Assembly: GCF_022024015.1 (NCBI RefSeq) | Contig: NZ_CP091786.1 | Span: 124,001-188,000, forward strand | Length of the DNA stretch: 64,000 nucleotides | From: Prevotella sp. E9-3 | GTDB taxonomy: Bacteria > Bacteroidota > Bacteroidia > Bacteroidales > Bacteroidaceae | Direction: 5' to 3' | Shown: positions 50,886 to 60,336 of the stretch, in pieces | How the letters are laid out: every line of letters begins with the position of its first letter | Position numbering within the stretch: position 1 is the first letter of the stretch | Made by a program: the position numbers and the translations under genes | Notes under the pieces: generated by a model | What the model was told of the DNA's origin: nothing | The model's database searches: none | Seen by the model: the letters and a program-made list of their open reading frames with translations, nothing else

Positions 50886-51845
50886 CTAAGGTTTTTCCTC
50901 TCCGAGTAATGCTCGCGTGCTCTCCAGAATGTCGGTGAGCTCGCTGACGGTGGTGGCGCGTAGCATGGCAATACGTGTCTGACGGAAATTCGGGATTGAC
51001 TTGAAGATGGGGGTGGCAGCCAAATGTCGGCGTGTATGGAGTATGCCGCGGGGCTCGTCAATCATCTCGACATTGATGCGCAATTGTTCCAGAAGAATAT
51101 CAAGTTTCTGATTGAAAGTAAGTTGTTCATGACTGAACAGCCAGGGACAACCAAAAGTGGCACGGCCTATCATCACTGCGTCAACACCATAACGGTCGAA
51201 AGCCTGGTCGGCCTCGTCGATGGAGTGAATATCGCCATTGCCGATGATGGGGATATGAATGCGAGGGTTGTTCTTTACCTCGCCTATAAGCGTCCAGTCG
51301 GCCTCGCCGGTGTACATCTGACTGCGTGTGCGGCCATGAATGGTCAGCGCCTGAATACCGCAGTCCTGCAGTTGTTCGGCCAGAGTAGTGATAATCAGTT
51401 GCTCGTGGTTCCATCCAAGTCGAGTCTTTGCTGTGACAGGAAGTTTCACCGCATTGACCACCTTGGCAGTGATATCCAGCATTTTGGGGATGTTCTGCAG
51501 CATTCCGGCACCGGCACCTTTTCCGGCAACCTTCTTCACCGGACAACCGAAGTTCAGGTCGATAACGTCTGGTCCGGCCTGTTCCACAATCTTTGCAGCC
51601 TCTACCATGGCGTCGGTGTCGCGTCCGTATATCTGTATGCCAACGGGGCGCTCATCGTCGCTTATCTGCAGTTTCTTTATGGTTGATTTCACATCGCGCA
51701 CCAAGGCCTCTGCCGATACAAACTCTGTATAGACCATCTTGGCTCCAAACCGCTTGCACAAACGACGGAAACCAATATCTGTCACATCCTCCATCGGAGC
51801 GAGGAACAGTGGACGCTCACCAAAATCAATTGTACCTATCTTCAT
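50886..51845 (-). CDS. dusB: tRNA-dihydrouridine synthase
   Basis: A 319-aa FMN-dependent TIM-barrel enzyme: F-L-A-P-M-E-D-V-T-D, the catalytic cysteine in D-L-N-F-G-C-P-V-K-K-V, K-T-R-L-G-W, I-H-G-R-T-R-S-Q and the FMN-phosphate loop I-G-N-G-D-I...M-I-G-R-A-T. It reduces uridines in the tRNA D-loop with NADPH. A low-complexity repeat separates it from the pyridoxamine kinase gene upstream. Confidence 0.95.
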   Translation of the reverse strand: MKIGTIDFGERPLFLAPMEDVTDIGFRRLCKRFGAKMVYTEFVSAEALVRDVKSTIKKLQISDDERPVGIQIYGRDTDAMVEAAKIVEQAGPDVIDLNFGCPVKKVAGKGAGAGMLQNIPKMLDITAKVVNAVKLPVTAKTRLGWNHEQLIITTLAEQLQDCGIQALTIHGRTRSQMYTGEADWTLIGEVKNNPRIHIPIIGNGDIHSIDEADQAFDRYGVDAVMIGRATFGCPWLFSHEQLTFNQKLDILLEQLRINVEMIDEPRGILHTRRHLAATPIFKSIPNFRQTRIAMLRATTVSELTDILESTRALLGEEKP

Positions 51846-51912
51846 CTCAACTCTCAGTTCTTAATTCAGTAGCAAGTCTAATCATACCTCTCATCTCTCA
51901 CCTCTCACCTCA
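51846..51912. repeat. Low-complexity CTCATCTCTCACCTCTCACC tract at the end of the kinase gene
   Basis: Begins CTCAACTCTCAGTTCTTAATTC, then AATCATACCTCTC and CTCACC units. It fills the gap between two genes, and the kinase stop codon (51910-51912) lies at its edge. Confidence 0.75.
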
Positions 51913-52755
51913 CAACAAGTCCAGGCATTGCTCAATGGGAATACCGCGGCATTTGTCGGGCAGATCACGATTGCGCTCAATAAGTCGGCTCACCACGGTC
52001 ATGGCCGTCTGTGTGCTCTCCTTGAGCGGTTCGCCTTTCATCAGATGACCAATGAGTACTGCCGAGAAAATATCGCCAGTTCCATGAAACAGTACAGGAA
52101 TCTCCTCGTAGTCGAGGCGGAAATAGAGACCGTCGCTGAGGTCCTGCTGAAAACCAGACAGTGGCTCATTGCTGCGGCGTCCCACTACACAACTGTGTCC
52201 ATCGATGCGGGCACTGGTGATGACAACCGACTTGGCGCCCAGTTCTACCAACCGGTCGAGCATCTGGCACGCCTCTTCCCAGGTCATGCCATCGGCGCTG
52301 TAGGGGGTGTCTGTCAAGTAACAGGCCTCGGTATAGTTAGGAAAAGTGAGATCGGCCACCGAAACCATGTCGCGCATCAGTTCCACTTGTCGTTCTGTCA
52401 TACCGTTGTAGAGTCGGCCGGCATCGCCCATGATGGGATCTACAAAGATGGTCGTTCCCTCGGCATGCAGTTGCTTGCAGTAGTCGGCCACCAAACAGGC
52501 CTGTTCCTCACTGAACATCAGGCCTGTGCACACGGCATCGAAATGAAAGCCCAGCTGGTGCCAAACGGGAAGGGCGCCTCGCATGTACTCAGTCGTTTCC
52601 AATACGTTGAACTTACCATAGTCTAAGGTGTTGGAAACCAGTGCAGTGGGCAGGTTGTAAGTAGGGTGTCCGAGGTAGGTGAGGATGGGCAGCATGGCTA
52701 CCATTCCCACGTGGCTATAGCCCACTACGTCGTTAATCAGCAGAATTTGTTTCAT
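51910..52755 (-). CDS. Pyridoxamine/pyridoxal kinase (PdxY-like)
   Basis: A 281-aa ribokinase-fold enzyme: I-N-D-V-V-G-Y-S-H-V-G at the substrate site, P-I-M-G-D-A-G-R-L-Y, F-P-N-Y-T-E-A-C-Y-L-T and the anion-hole motif F-H-G-T-G-D-I-F-S-A-V with the catalytic Asp. It phosphorylates B6 vitamers to give PLP, the cofactor of the two DegT aminotransferases and others. A minus-strand -7 box TAACTTTG lies at 52790-52797. Confidence 0.9.
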   Translation of the reverse strand: MKQILLINDVVGYSHVGMVAMLPILTYLGHPTYNLPTALVSNTLDYGKFNVLETTEYMRGALPVWHQLGFHFDAVCTGLMFSEEQACLVADYCKQLHAEGTTIFVDPIMGDAGRLYNGMTERQVELMRDMVSVADLTFPNYTEACYLTDTPYSADGMTWEEACQMLDRLVELGAKSVVITSARIDGHSCVVGRRSNEPLSGFQQDLSDGLYFRLDYEEIPVLFHGTGDIFSAVLIGHLMKGEPLKESTQTAMTVVSRLIERNRDLPDKCRGIPIEQCLDLL

Positions 52756-52896
52756 ATATGTCTGATCGCGATATGATAGAATTGGCGTGCAAAGTTAGTA
52801 ATTATTATTGAAAAGCCTATTATTAACAGTTGTTAAATTTATATCTATTCAAAAAAAATGATACATAGTTTATATTTAGGTTTGTCGCTTTTTTCA

Positions 52897-52904
52897 TAAT
52901 TTTG
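52897..52904 (+). promoter_or_regulatory. -7 box of the small HTH gene (TAATTTTG)
   Basis: TAATTTTG with TTTG at 52880-52884 upstream; the start codon lies about 80 nt downstream. Confidence 0.55.
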
Positions 52905-52984
52905 CAAAAAATAGGATATTTCAGTTGATGAAAAATCCATTGAGAATTTATTTATCCATATCAAAACAAAAAAGCTAGACAAGA

Positions 52985-53194
52985 ATGCACGTCGGACAAA
53001 GAATCAAGGAAGTTATGGAGCAGCGTAAGCGTTCTGTAATTTGGATTTCGCAACAAATTGCATGCGAGCGCACAAATGTGTATAATATTTTTGCCCGCGA
53101 GGATATAAATACCAATTTGCTGCGTAAGTTGAGTATCATTTTGGAATATGATTTCTTCAAGGAACTTTCTAAAGATACATTCGGTAAGAAATAG
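52985..53194 (+). CDS. Small XRE-like HTH protein, 69 aa
   Basis: A single helix-turn-helix domain: V-G-Q-R-I-K-E-V-M-E-Q-R-K-R-S-V-I-W-I-S-Q-Q-I, the C-E-R-T-N-V-Y-N-I-F recognition segment and N-L-L-R-K-L-S-I-I-L-E-Y-D-F-F. Such proteins are widespread in Bacteroidales as stand-alone regulators of unknown targets. It is alone in its transcript, and a long inverted repeat follows at 53216-53264. Confidence 0.85.
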   Translation: MHVGQRIKEVMEQRKRSVIWISQQIACERTNVYNIFAREDINTNLLRKLSIILEYDFFKELSKDTFGKK

Positions 53195-53215
53195 TTTTTC
53201 TTATCTTACATTTAT

Positions 53216-53264
53216 CTTAACGCTCGTAACTTTTCAGCCCAATGGCTAAGTTACGAGCGTTAAG
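53216..53264. terminator. Long perfect inverted repeat after the HTH gene
   Basis: CTTAACGCTCGTAACTT (53216-53232) pairs with 53248-53264 around a 15-nt loop. No T-tract follows, so it is an atypical terminator or an operator. Confidence 0.6.
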
Positions 53265-53280
53265 TGTTAGAATAAGCAAG

Positions 53281-53401
53281 TTTTGTTTTGCATTTCGCTC
53301 GACTTTTCGTAACTTTGGCTGACGCCGGAGTCACTTCGTCTCGGAAATGAAAAGAAAAGCAAGCATTTCTTTTGCACTTCTCTCGACTTTTCGTAACTTT
53401 G
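53281..53401 (+). promoter_or_regulatory. Duplicated promoter before coaD
   Basis: Two copies of a TTTTGCA(T/C)TTC(G/T)CTCGAC + TTTTCGTAACTTTG unit at 53284-53315 and 53370-53401, 86 bp apart. Each contains TTTTG near -33 and TAACTTTG at -7; the second is nine bases from the coaD start. Confidence 0.75.
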
Positions 53402-53410
53402 CCCACAGAT

Positions 53411-53857
53411 ATGAAGAAAGGTGTTTTTGTGGGTAGTTTTAATCCCTTTACTATTGGTCACGATTCGATAGTGCGTCGTGCCTTGCCACTGTTCGACAAA
53501 CTGGTGATCGGTGTGGTTGGCGATAATGTGCAGAAACCGTCGCTGTCGCCGGCCGAAGACCGCATTGGAACTATCCGCCAATTGTATGCCGCCGAACCTC
53601 GCATTGAAGTGAAACCCTATTACGGACTGGCAGTTGACTTTGCCCGCGAACAGCAGGCCCATTATATAATAAAAGGTGTGCGTTCGGTCAAAGATTTTGA
53701 ATATGAGCGTGAACAGGCTGATATCAACCGTCAGATAACGAATGGAGAGGTGGAAACGTTGCTGCTTTTTGCCGAACCGCATCTGTCGAGCATCTCTTCT
53801 TCTATGGTGCGCGAACTGCAGCACTTCGGGCTGGACGTCAGTCAGTTCCTTCCATGA
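53411..53857 (+). CDS. coaD: Pantetheine-phosphate adenylyltransferase
   Basis: A 148-aa enzyme with the nucleotidyltransferase motif G-S-F-N-P-F-T-I-G-H, the K-G-V-R-S-V-K-D-F-E-Y-E segment and S-S-I-S-S-S-M-V-R-E-L. It catalyses the penultimate step of coenzyme A synthesis (4'-phosphopantetheine plus ATP). The start at 53411 is nine bases past a -7 box, so the 5' UTR is only a few bases. A longer frame from 53372 would overlap the promoter and is rejected. Confidence 0.95.
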   Translation: MKKGVFVGSFNPFTIGHDSIVRRALPLFDKLVIGVVGDNVQKPSLSPAEDRIGTIRQLYAAEPRIEVKPYYGLAVDFAREQQAHYIIKGVRSVKDFEYEREQADINRQITNGEVETLLLFAEPHLSSISSSMVRELQHFGLDVSQFLP

Positions 53858-53897
53858 TTTTTTTTAGTGAACAGTGATTAGTGAATAGTTTATAGAT

Positions 53898-54314
53898 ATG
53901 ATTAGTTATAGCACTGAGAATGTAAAAATGCCTGCCATCAAAAAGCGCGACACCACAGCATGGATTCGTCGGGTGGCTGCTACCTACAATAAAAAGGTGG
54001 GCGAGGTAGGCTATCTGTTTTGTGACGACGAGCATATACTTGAGGTAAATCGCGAATATCTGGGGCATGATTACTACACCGACATCATCACTTTCGATTA
54101 TTGCGAGGATGATGTGCTGAACGGCGACTTGGTTATCTCGCTCGACACCGTGCGCACCAATGCCGAACTGTTCCACAAAACCTACGATGAGGAGTTGCAC
54201 CGCGTCATCATCCATGGTATTCTGCATCTTTGCGGTATCAACGACAAAGGTCCAGGTGAGCGCGAAATCATGGAAGCTGCCGAGAACAAAGCTCTTGCTT
54301 TGCTCAAGCAGTAG
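53898..54314 (+). CDS. ybeY: rRNA maturation endoribonuclease YbeY
   Basis: A 138-aa UPF0054 protein. The metal site H-G-I-L-H-L-C-G is intact; the third His of the usual H-G-x-L-H-x-x-G-x-D-H is not obvious (I-N-D-K-G-P-G-E), a change I believe is shared by other Bacteroidetes. It functions in 16S rRNA 3'-end processing and ribosome quality control. It lies 40 nt after coaD with an AT-rich reiterated spacer (GTGAACAGTGATTAGTGAATAG). Confidence 0.92.
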   Translation: MISYSTENVKMPAIKKRDTTAWIRRVAATYNKKVGEVGYLFCDDEHILEVNREYLGHDYYTDIITFDYCEDDVLNGDLVISLDTVRTNAELFHKTYDEELHRVIIHGILHLCGINDKGPGEREIMEAAENKALALLKQ

Positions 54315-54414
54315 TGCACTGTCCTGCAGTATAACAACTCTTGCGCTGGAGTATAATAGTTATTGCCCGGTTGAACAATAACTATTGCTTGTTAAGAGAA
54401 AAACAATTAAAAAA

Positions 54415-54472
54415 AATTATAGCTATAATTTCCGCAATTATAGCTATAATTTTTTGAATTTTAGCTATAATT
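54415..54472. repeat. Array of three 16-bp palindromes at 21-bp period after the S41 gene
   Basis: AATTATAGCTATAATT (54415-54430), AATTATAGCTATAATT (54436-54451), AATTTTAGCTATAATT (54457-54472), directly abutting the S41 stop codon. Read on the minus strand it equals the array at 13983-14040 except for one 5-bp spacer, and ends in a T-tract. Confidence 0.92.
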
Positions 54473-56047
54473 CTATTCCGCCAATATTTCAAGAGCCTTC
54501 TTTACAATGTCACTTTCCTCGTTAAAGACGCTAAAATACTCGCTCATATCCCACAAATCGCGGGCTATGAGTGCTTTCAGTTGTAGTTTGAGGTAGGGGA
54601 TGGTTTTCTGCAGTTCGTCGTCATCCTTCGGCAGGATGTTCTGTTTCTTGCCCTCTTCCATGATGGTGTCGATGTACGACTGTGGAATTTCATAATTGGC
54701 CTTGAACTGTTGGAAATCGGGATATTGCTTTTTCAGTTGCTTGCGATTCTTGTCCATGAAGCGCAGATTCTGATTGATAATCACGCTCTTGGCAGCCAGT
54801 TCGCGGTGGAACTTGGTGTATTGAAGTGTGTCCAGAGGCACGAAATGGTCGGGCATAATACCGCCCCCGCCGTAAACCACTCGTTTATGGTTTAGTGTGT
54901 AGAATTTCAGTGAGTCGGCAAAGTGAATAGAGTCCTTATTGGTCAGTTCACCGTGCTTCAGTCGGTTTACCACATCCATGGCATAGTCTTTCTGCTTTCC
55001 CTTTTCGTAGGGCTTCTGTATGCAGCGTCCTGATGGGGTGTAGTAGTGGGCAATGGTGAGTCTGATCATCGAACCGTCGGGCAGGTCGATGGGGCGCTGT
55101 ACCAGTCCCTTGCCAAATGTGCGGCGGCCTACCACCAAGCCACGGTCCTGGTCTTGTATGGCGCCAGTCACAATTTCGGATGCTGAGGCAGTATATTCAT
55201 CCACCAGAACCACGATGCGGCCTTCGCGGAAGTTTCCGCTGGCCTGAGCAGTATAGTCACGACGGGGCACTCGGCGACCTTCGGTATATACAATCATGTC
55301 GCCCTGTTTCAGGAATTCCGATGACACATCGACAGCCGCCTGCAGATATCCGCCTCCGTTGCCCTGAAGGTCGAGTATCAGATCTTTCATGCCCTGCGCT
55401 TTCAGTCCTTTCAGGGCGTCCATAAACTCCTGATAGGTGGTGGCTCCGAAACTGCCTATGCGGATGAGGCCTATTCCCGGACGTACGATATAGGCGGCAT
55501 CGACCGATTTGACGGGAATCTTGTCTCTTACCACTTTGAATAACAGGGTGTCCTTAATGCCCTGGCGCACAATCTTCAGTCGGGCCACGGTGCCTTTCGG
55601 ACCGCGCAGACGGCGCATGATTTCCTCACGACTCATCTTTACGCCCGCAATAGCCGTGTCGTTCACCCCTACAATGCGGTCGCCGGCTATGATACCCACC
55701 TTCTCGGAAGGTCCTTTTGTGGTGGGCTGAATCACTACGAGGGTGTCCTCCATCATGTTGAACTGCACACCAATGCCTTCAAAAGATCCCTGCAAAGGTT
55801 CGTTCATCTGTTTCACCTCCTTGGGCGTAGAATAACTGCTGTGAGGATCCAGTTTTTCGAGCATGCCGCGAATGGCATCCTCTACAAGTTTCTGCTCATC
55901 GACAGAGTCCACATAGAGGTTGGCCACCGACATTTCGGCTATAGAAAGTTTACGAAGTGCATTTTCGCTGTTTTTGCTTGAGAAAAACTGTGCTTGTGTG
56001 GCAAGCGTGATTATGAGCGTAGTAGCTACTGTGAGAAAACGTTTCAT
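54473..56047 (-). CDS. S41 family C-terminal processing peptidase
   Basis: A 524-aa periplasmic protease: a signal peptide (T-L-I-I-T-L-A-T-Q-A-Q), a PDZ domain (G-I-G-V-Q-F-N-M-M-E-D...G-D-R-I-V-G-V-N-D) and the S41 catalytic core with the Ser in T-A-S-A-S-E-I and the Lys in T-F-G-K-G-L-V-Q. Such proteases trim or degrade exported proteins. Start 56047 is chosen at the signal peptide. The minus-strand -7 box TAATTTTG is at 56078-56085. The palindrome array begins right after its stop codon. Confidence 0.93.
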   Translation of the reverse strand: MKRFLTVATTLIITLATQAQFFSSKNSENALRKLSIAEMSVANLYVDSVDEQKLVEDAIRGMLEKLDPHSSYSTPKEVKQMNEPLQGSFEGIGVQFNMMEDTLVVIQPTTKGPSEKVGIIAGDRIVGVNDTAIAGVKMSREEIMRRLRGPKGTVARLKIVRQGIKDTLLFKVVRDKIPVKSVDAAYIVRPGIGLIRIGSFGATTYQEFMDALKGLKAQGMKDLILDLQGNGGGYLQAAVDVSSEFLKQGDMIVYTEGRRVPRRDYTAQASGNFREGRIVVLVDEYTASASEIVTGAIQDQDRGLVVGRRTFGKGLVQRPIDLPDGSMIRLTIAHYYTPSGRCIQKPYEKGKQKDYAMDVVNRLKHGELTNKDSIHFADSLKFYTLNHKRVVYGGGGIMPDHFVPLDTLQYTKFHRELAAKSVIINQNLRFMDKNRKQLKKQYPDFQQFKANYEIPQSYIDTIMEEGKKQNILPKDDDELQKTIPYLKLQLKALIARDLWDMSEYFSVFNEESDIVKKALEILAE

Positions 56048-56220
56048 CAAGTGTATGAATTGAATATTTATAGAACGCAAAATTACTATTTTTCTTCCGA
56101 AAAGAGTGCCTTTTTCTTTATATTTTGAATGGATTGATAAAAATAAGTAGAAAATAGTATTGCAATTCAAAAAAAATGTATAAATTTGCCAACAAATATT
56201 CTACTAATTATAAATTTATT

Positions 56221-56868
56221 ATGAAAAAGAACTATTTAAAAACGATTGCTACTTTTGCAATGATGGCTTTTGCCGCAGTGTCTATGGTTTCATGTGGAAG
56301 TGATGATGACAACGATTCAGGTAAGGACTCTGGCGGTGGTGATCAGGGAGTCACTATTACAGCCTATGAGTTCGATGTCAGCTTCGAGAACCAGGGAGTA
56401 GAGACGAATGATTACGGAATTTCTTTCCCACTGATGTTGGCATATTATGATGCCGAAGGAAAGATGAATACCGAGCGCGTTGAGCCTGGTAAGACAGTGA
56501 GGAAGACCATTGTCTATGATAGAAAGAATAATTTTGGCATGTGTCTGGTTCGTCTCGTTAAGCCCGAGAATCCTCAGGCCATACAGAATGTTCCTGATGA
56601 TGTAGAATTTGTAGTAGGTATGGCTGTTTCAGGAAAGGTTACCACTAAGTATAGCGACAACACGAGTGAGGTTGCTGATGCTAAAACGATTTTCGGCGGA
56701 ACTCCTATATCGAAAATCTCTGGCGAAAAGCTGAAGAAATCATTTGCCTCAAGAAACTATCTCGGCTACTACTGCTATTATGCTAATGACGAGACTGCCG
56801 GTTCTGCTTTCCTTTTCAACGAGGACTTTGTGAAGGCATTGGGCATTGAATATGCTAAGGACAAGTAA
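56221..56868 (+). CDS. Lipoprotein of unknown function, 215 aa
   Basis: A signal peptide with lipobox (F-A-A-V-S-M-V-S-C) is followed by a linker rich in Asp, Gly and Ser (G-S-D-D-D-N-D-S-G-K-D-S-G-G-G) and a single beta-rich domain with no motif I recognise. It is likely anchored in the outer membrane, and the acidic start of the mature protein suits surface display. TAAATTTG at 56181-56188 fits the -7 pattern. A bidirectional terminator follows. Confidence 0.85.
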   Translation: MKKNYLKTIATFAMMAFAAVSMVSCGSDDDNDSGKDSGGGDQGVTITAYEFDVSFENQGVETNDYGISFPLMLAYYDAEGKMNTERVEPGKTVRKTIVYDRKNNFGMCLVRLVKPENPQAIQNVPDDVEFVVGMAVSGKVTTKYSDNTSEVADAKTIFGGTPISKISGEKLKKSFASRNYLGYYCYYANDETAGSAFLFNEDFVKALGIEYAKDK

Positions 56869-56916
56869 TCGTCTGAACAGAGGTTGAGAAGTTAGGGACT
56901 TCTTACAGATAAGACA

Positions 56917-56974
56917 AAAAAAGAATCTCACACAAGTTGTGGCTACTCCATCCAACTGTGTGAGATTCTTTTTT
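56917..56974. terminator. Bidirectional terminator between lipoprotein and parE
   Basis: A stem of 18 bp plus 4 bp (56917-56939 with 56953-56974), A-rich on the left arm and T6 on the right, so it serves both convergent genes. Confidence 0.9.
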
Positions 56975-59020
56975 CTATTCTTCAATTTCTTCCTCTTCAG
57001 GCCGGTCTTCCTCAATCACCAGATTGTCGATGATAAAGTTCTGACGCTCCATGGTGTTCTTGCCCATGTAGTATTCCAGCAGTTTCTGAACCTGGTCGGT
57101 CTTGTGCAGGGTGACCTGTTCCAAACGGATGTCAGGACCTATAAAACCGGCAAACTCATCGGGCGAAATTTCTCCAAGTCCTTTAAATCGGGTGATTTCA
57201 GGGTCAGGACCAAGGTCGTGGATAGCCTGCATGCGCTCTTCTTCTGAATAGCAGTAGCGTGTGATGAAGTCTGACTTTGCGGGTGCTTTGCTATTGGGCG
57301 CCTGCGCTTTTTGGCGTGCCAGCTTTTCATCCTCATCGGCCAGCACCTGCTTGTTCTTGATTTTGGTGCGGCGGTTGCGTACGCGGAACAATGGGGTCTG
57401 CAGCACATAGACATGGCCTTTGCGAATCAGTTCGGGGAAGAACTGGAGGAAGAAGGTGATGATCAGCAGGCGGATGTGCATACCGTCCACATCGGCATCG
57501 GTGGCCACAATCACTTTGTTATAGCGCAGCGTGTCGAGTCCTTCCTCAATATCGAGTGCAGCCTGCAGCAGGTTGAACTCTTCGTTCTCATACACCACTT
57601 TCTTGGTAAGACCGAACGAGTTCAGCGGTTTTCCGCGCAGTGAGAATACAGCCTGTGTGTTCACATCGCGGCTCTTGGTGATACTTCCGCTAGCCGAATC
57701 ACCCTCGGTGATGAAGATTGACGATTCTTCCTTACGGTCGTTCTTCACGTCGCTATAGTGAATGCGGCAGTCGCGCAGTTTGCGGTTGTGCAAGTTGGCT
57801 TTCTTTGCACGCTCACGGGCCAGTTTTGTTACGCCGGCCATGGCCTTTCGCTCTTTCTCGCTCTCCTGAATCTTCTGCATCATCACCTCGGCAGTGTCGG
57901 GGTTCTTATGCAGGTAGTTGTCAACCTCAGTCTTGATAAAGTCGCCAACATATTTATTGATAGAGGGGGGCATGGGATGGTCGGCATCTACTGTTGTGGG
58001 AACGGGAGCCATGGTGAGCGAACCCAGTTTGATCTTTGTTTGACTCTCAAACATCGGTTCTTCCACGTTCAGGGCAATGGCAGCCACAATACCGTTGCGT
58101 ATATCGCCATACTCGAAATTCTTCTGGAAGAACTCCTTGATGGTTTTGGCGATATGCTCCTTGAAGGCACTCTGATGGGTACCGCCCTGGGTGGTGTGCT
58201 GACCGTTCACGAACGAGTAGTATTCCTCGCCATACTGGTTGGCATGGGTGAAGGCTATCTCGATGTCTTCGCCTTGCAGGTGGATGATGGGATAGAGGGC
58301 ATCGGCACTCATGCGGTCTTTCAGCAGGTCTTCCAGTCCGCGGCGCGAAAGGATGCGTCGGCCGTTATACATGATGGCCAGTCCGATGTTCAGGTAGGTA
58401 TAGTTGCGCAGCATGTTTTCCACAATGTCATCGTGGAAACTGTAGTGCTGGAACAGTGTGTCGTCGGGTTCGAAATAGATGTAAGTGCCGTTCTCGTCTT
58501 GTGTATCCTCGGTAGTGTCGCTCACCAGTTTGCCTTTCTCAAAAGTGGCGCGTCTCACCTTTCCGTCGCGGAACGAGGCCACTTCAAAATGAGAGCTGAG
58601 CGCATTGACGGCCTTCACACCCACACCGTTCAATCCGATAGACTTCTTGAACGCTTTCGAGTCGTACTTACCGCCGGTGTTCAGTACGCTGACGGCCTCA
58701 ATCATCTTGCCTTGAGGAATACCACGGCCGTAGTCGCGTACGGAGACGCGCAGATTGTCGTCAACATTAATCTCGATTCGGTCGCCGGCTTTCATCTTGA
58801 ACTCATCGATAGAGTTATCGATCACCTCTTTCAGCAACACGTAGATACCATCTTCGGCCAGTGAGCCATCGCCCAGTCGGCCTATATACATACCCGGACG
58901 CAAGCGGATATGCTCCGTTCCGGAAAGAGTGCGGATATTGTCATCGGTGTAAAGACTCGCCTCTGGTCCTTCTGTAGCAGGGAGGGGAGCGTTTATATTT
59001 TCAAATTGGTTTTCTTCCAT
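56975..59020 (-). CDS. parE: DNA topoisomerase IV subunit B
   Basis: A 681-aa type IIA topoisomerase ATPase subunit: [35 protein letters not shown], the Q-T-K-I-K-L-G transducer loop, and the TOPRIM motifs E-G-D-S-A-S-G and D-A-D-V-D-G-M-H-I. The T-H-x-x-N region and short acidic tail fit ParE rather than GyrB in Bacteroidetes. It unlinks replicated chromosomes with ParC, which is not in the window. Start 59020 follows AAAGGA; 59047 is also possible. Confidence 0.9.
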   Translation of the reverse strand: MEENQFENINAPLPATEGPEASLYTDDNIRTLSGTEHIRLRPGMYIGRLGDGSLAEDGIYVLLKEVIDNSIDEFKMKAGDRIEINVDDNLRVSVRDYGRGIPQGKMIEAVSVLNTGGKYDSKAFKKSIGLNGVGVKAVNALSSHFEVASFRDGKVRRATFEKGKLVSDTTEDTQDENGTYIYFEPDDTLFQHYSFHDDIVENMLRNYTYLNIGLAIMYNGRRILSRRGLEDLLKDRMSADALYPIIHLQGEDIEIAFTHANQYGEEYYSFVNGQHTTQGGTHQSAFKEHIAKTIKEFFQKNFEYGDIRNGIVAAIALNVEEPMFESQTKIKLGSLTMAPVPTTVDADHPMPPSINKYVGDFIKTEVDNYLHKNPDTAEVMMQKIQESEKERKAMAGVTKLARERAKKANLHNRKLRDCRIHYSDVKNDRKEESSIFITEGDSASGSITKSRDVNTQAVFSLRGKPLNSFGLTKKVVYENEEFNLLQAALDIEEGLDTLRYNKVIVATDADVDGMHIRLLIITFFLQFFPELIRKGHVYVLQTPLFRVRNRRTKIKNKQVLADEDEKLARQKAQAPNSKAPAKSDFITRYCYSEEERMQAIHDLGPDPEITRFKGLGEISPDEFAGFIGPDIRLEQVTLHKTDQVQKLLEYYMGKNTMERQNFIIDNLVIEEDRPEEEEIEE

Positions 59021-59064
59021 TCCTTTTCTCTGTTTACTGCCTCGCAAATAGGGAGGGGGTGGGA

Positions 59065-60228
59065 CTATTCAAGTACTTTCTTATAGCATCTTCTACGCTT
59101 ATGCTGCTCGTGCTCGTAGTACATCCACTGGTTCTGAACCTTACCGTTGGTTTCCATCTCAACATGGGTCTCACCCCATTCGAAACCGAACTTCTGGTAA
59201 CGGGGAATCAGGTCGTAGAACAACAGTGAGTTGGCACCCTTTGAACGGTATTCGGGCAGCACACCGATGAGCAGACAGTCAACGATATTGGTCTTCTTGA
59301 ACTTCAGTGCACGCAGCAGATACCACCATCCGAAGGGGAAGAGGCGTCCGTTCTTACATTTCTGCAGGGCTTTTGAGAGTGAAGGATAGCTGATGCCTAC
59401 ACCAATGCACTTGTGGTCGGGTGTGTTCCAGTCTTCAATAACAGTCACCAGACTCAGGTCCAGGAAACGGAAATACATGTTCACGTACTGGTCCATCTGT
59501 TTCTTTGACAGTTCAGAATAGCCGTAGAGATGGCTGAAGGTGCCGTTGATCACATCAAACACTTTGTGTCCATACTGCTCAGGACCGAAGATGTCCTTCT
59601 TGGTCAGTTTTCTGATGTGCAGATTGTAACGTTCCATGGTCAGTTCGGCCACACGGCGGAACTTGGCGGGCACACCGTCTTTGGGCACAAAGACCTTGTA
59701 TTCCACATAGTCGTTGTCTTTCTCATATCCCTCCATCTGTTCCATGTGACGGGGGTAGTACTCGTAGTTGTAGCCGGTGGCCATGCAGCTCAACTGGTCG
59801 AAACCGTAGGTGAGCATGCCTTCTTGGTCCATATCGGTGAATCCCAACGGACCGATAATCTCTTTCATTCCCTCACGGCGACCAAAGTCTTCTACTGCCT
59901 TCAGCAGTGCCTGCGACACTTCCTGATCATCAATGAATTCAAGCCAGCCGAAACGCACGCAGGGACGGTTCCACTGCTCGTTGTAACGGCGGTTGATGAT
60001 AGCGGCTACACGTCCGGCTATCTTGCCATTCTTATAGGCCAGATAGTATTCTACATCACAAAAATCAAAAGCTGCATTGGGATTCTTGCTCCAGGGATTC
60101 AGTGTGAACATCTCGTCACTATATAAGTTGGGAGCATCGTATTTATTGCCACGGTACAGGTCATAGCGGAATTGAATAAATTTTTCCAAATCGCGCTTGT
60201 TGGCAACTTTCTTTATCTCTACGGACAT
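59065..60228 (-). CDS. GNAT-fold acyltransferase-like protein
   Basis: A 387-aa protein with an N-terminal region [14 protein letters not shown] and [17 protein letters not shown], then a GNAT-like fold (G-R-V-A-A-I-I-N) and a second GNAT-like C-terminal part ([19 protein letters not shown]), whose R-x-K-G-A resembles the acetyl-CoA pyrophosphate loop. The substrate is unknown. Minus-strand -7 box TATCTTTG at 60262-60269. It lies 44 nt before parE on the same strand. Confidence 0.83.
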   Translation of the reverse strand: MSVEIKKVANKRDLEKFIQFRYDLYRGNKYDAPNLYSDEMFTLNPWSKNPNAAFDFCDVEYYLAYKNGKIAGRVAAIINRRYNEQWNRPCVRFGWLEFIDDQEVSQALLKAVEDFGRREGMKEIIGPLGFTDMDQEGMLTYGFDQLSCMATGYNYEYYPRHMEQMEGYEKDNDYVEYKVFVPKDGVPAKFRRVAELTMERYNLHIRKLTKKDIFGPEQYGHKVFDVINGTFSHLYGYSELSKKQMDQYVNMYFRFLDLSLVTVIEDWNTPDHKCIGVGISYPSLSKALQKCKNGRLFPFGWWYLLRALKFKKTNIVDCLLIGVLPEYRSKGANSLLFYDLIPRYQKFGFEWGETHVEMETNGKVQNQWMYYEHEQHKRRRCYKKVLE

Positions 60229-60336
60229 GATTTAAAATAGTTTTTGGAATTAAAAAACGTACAAAGATACTGTTTTTTTGTCATAAAAGTGTACAAAAAC
60301 ATGTTTTTTTAAGAAAAAACACGAATATTGGGACAG

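Noticed and set aside
53372..53410. Upstream extension of coaD
   Set aside because: It would run through the TAACTTTG promoter, and conserved sequence starts at 53411.
57758..58864. 368-codon open frame opposite parE
   Set aside because: Antisense shadow of a highly conserved gene.
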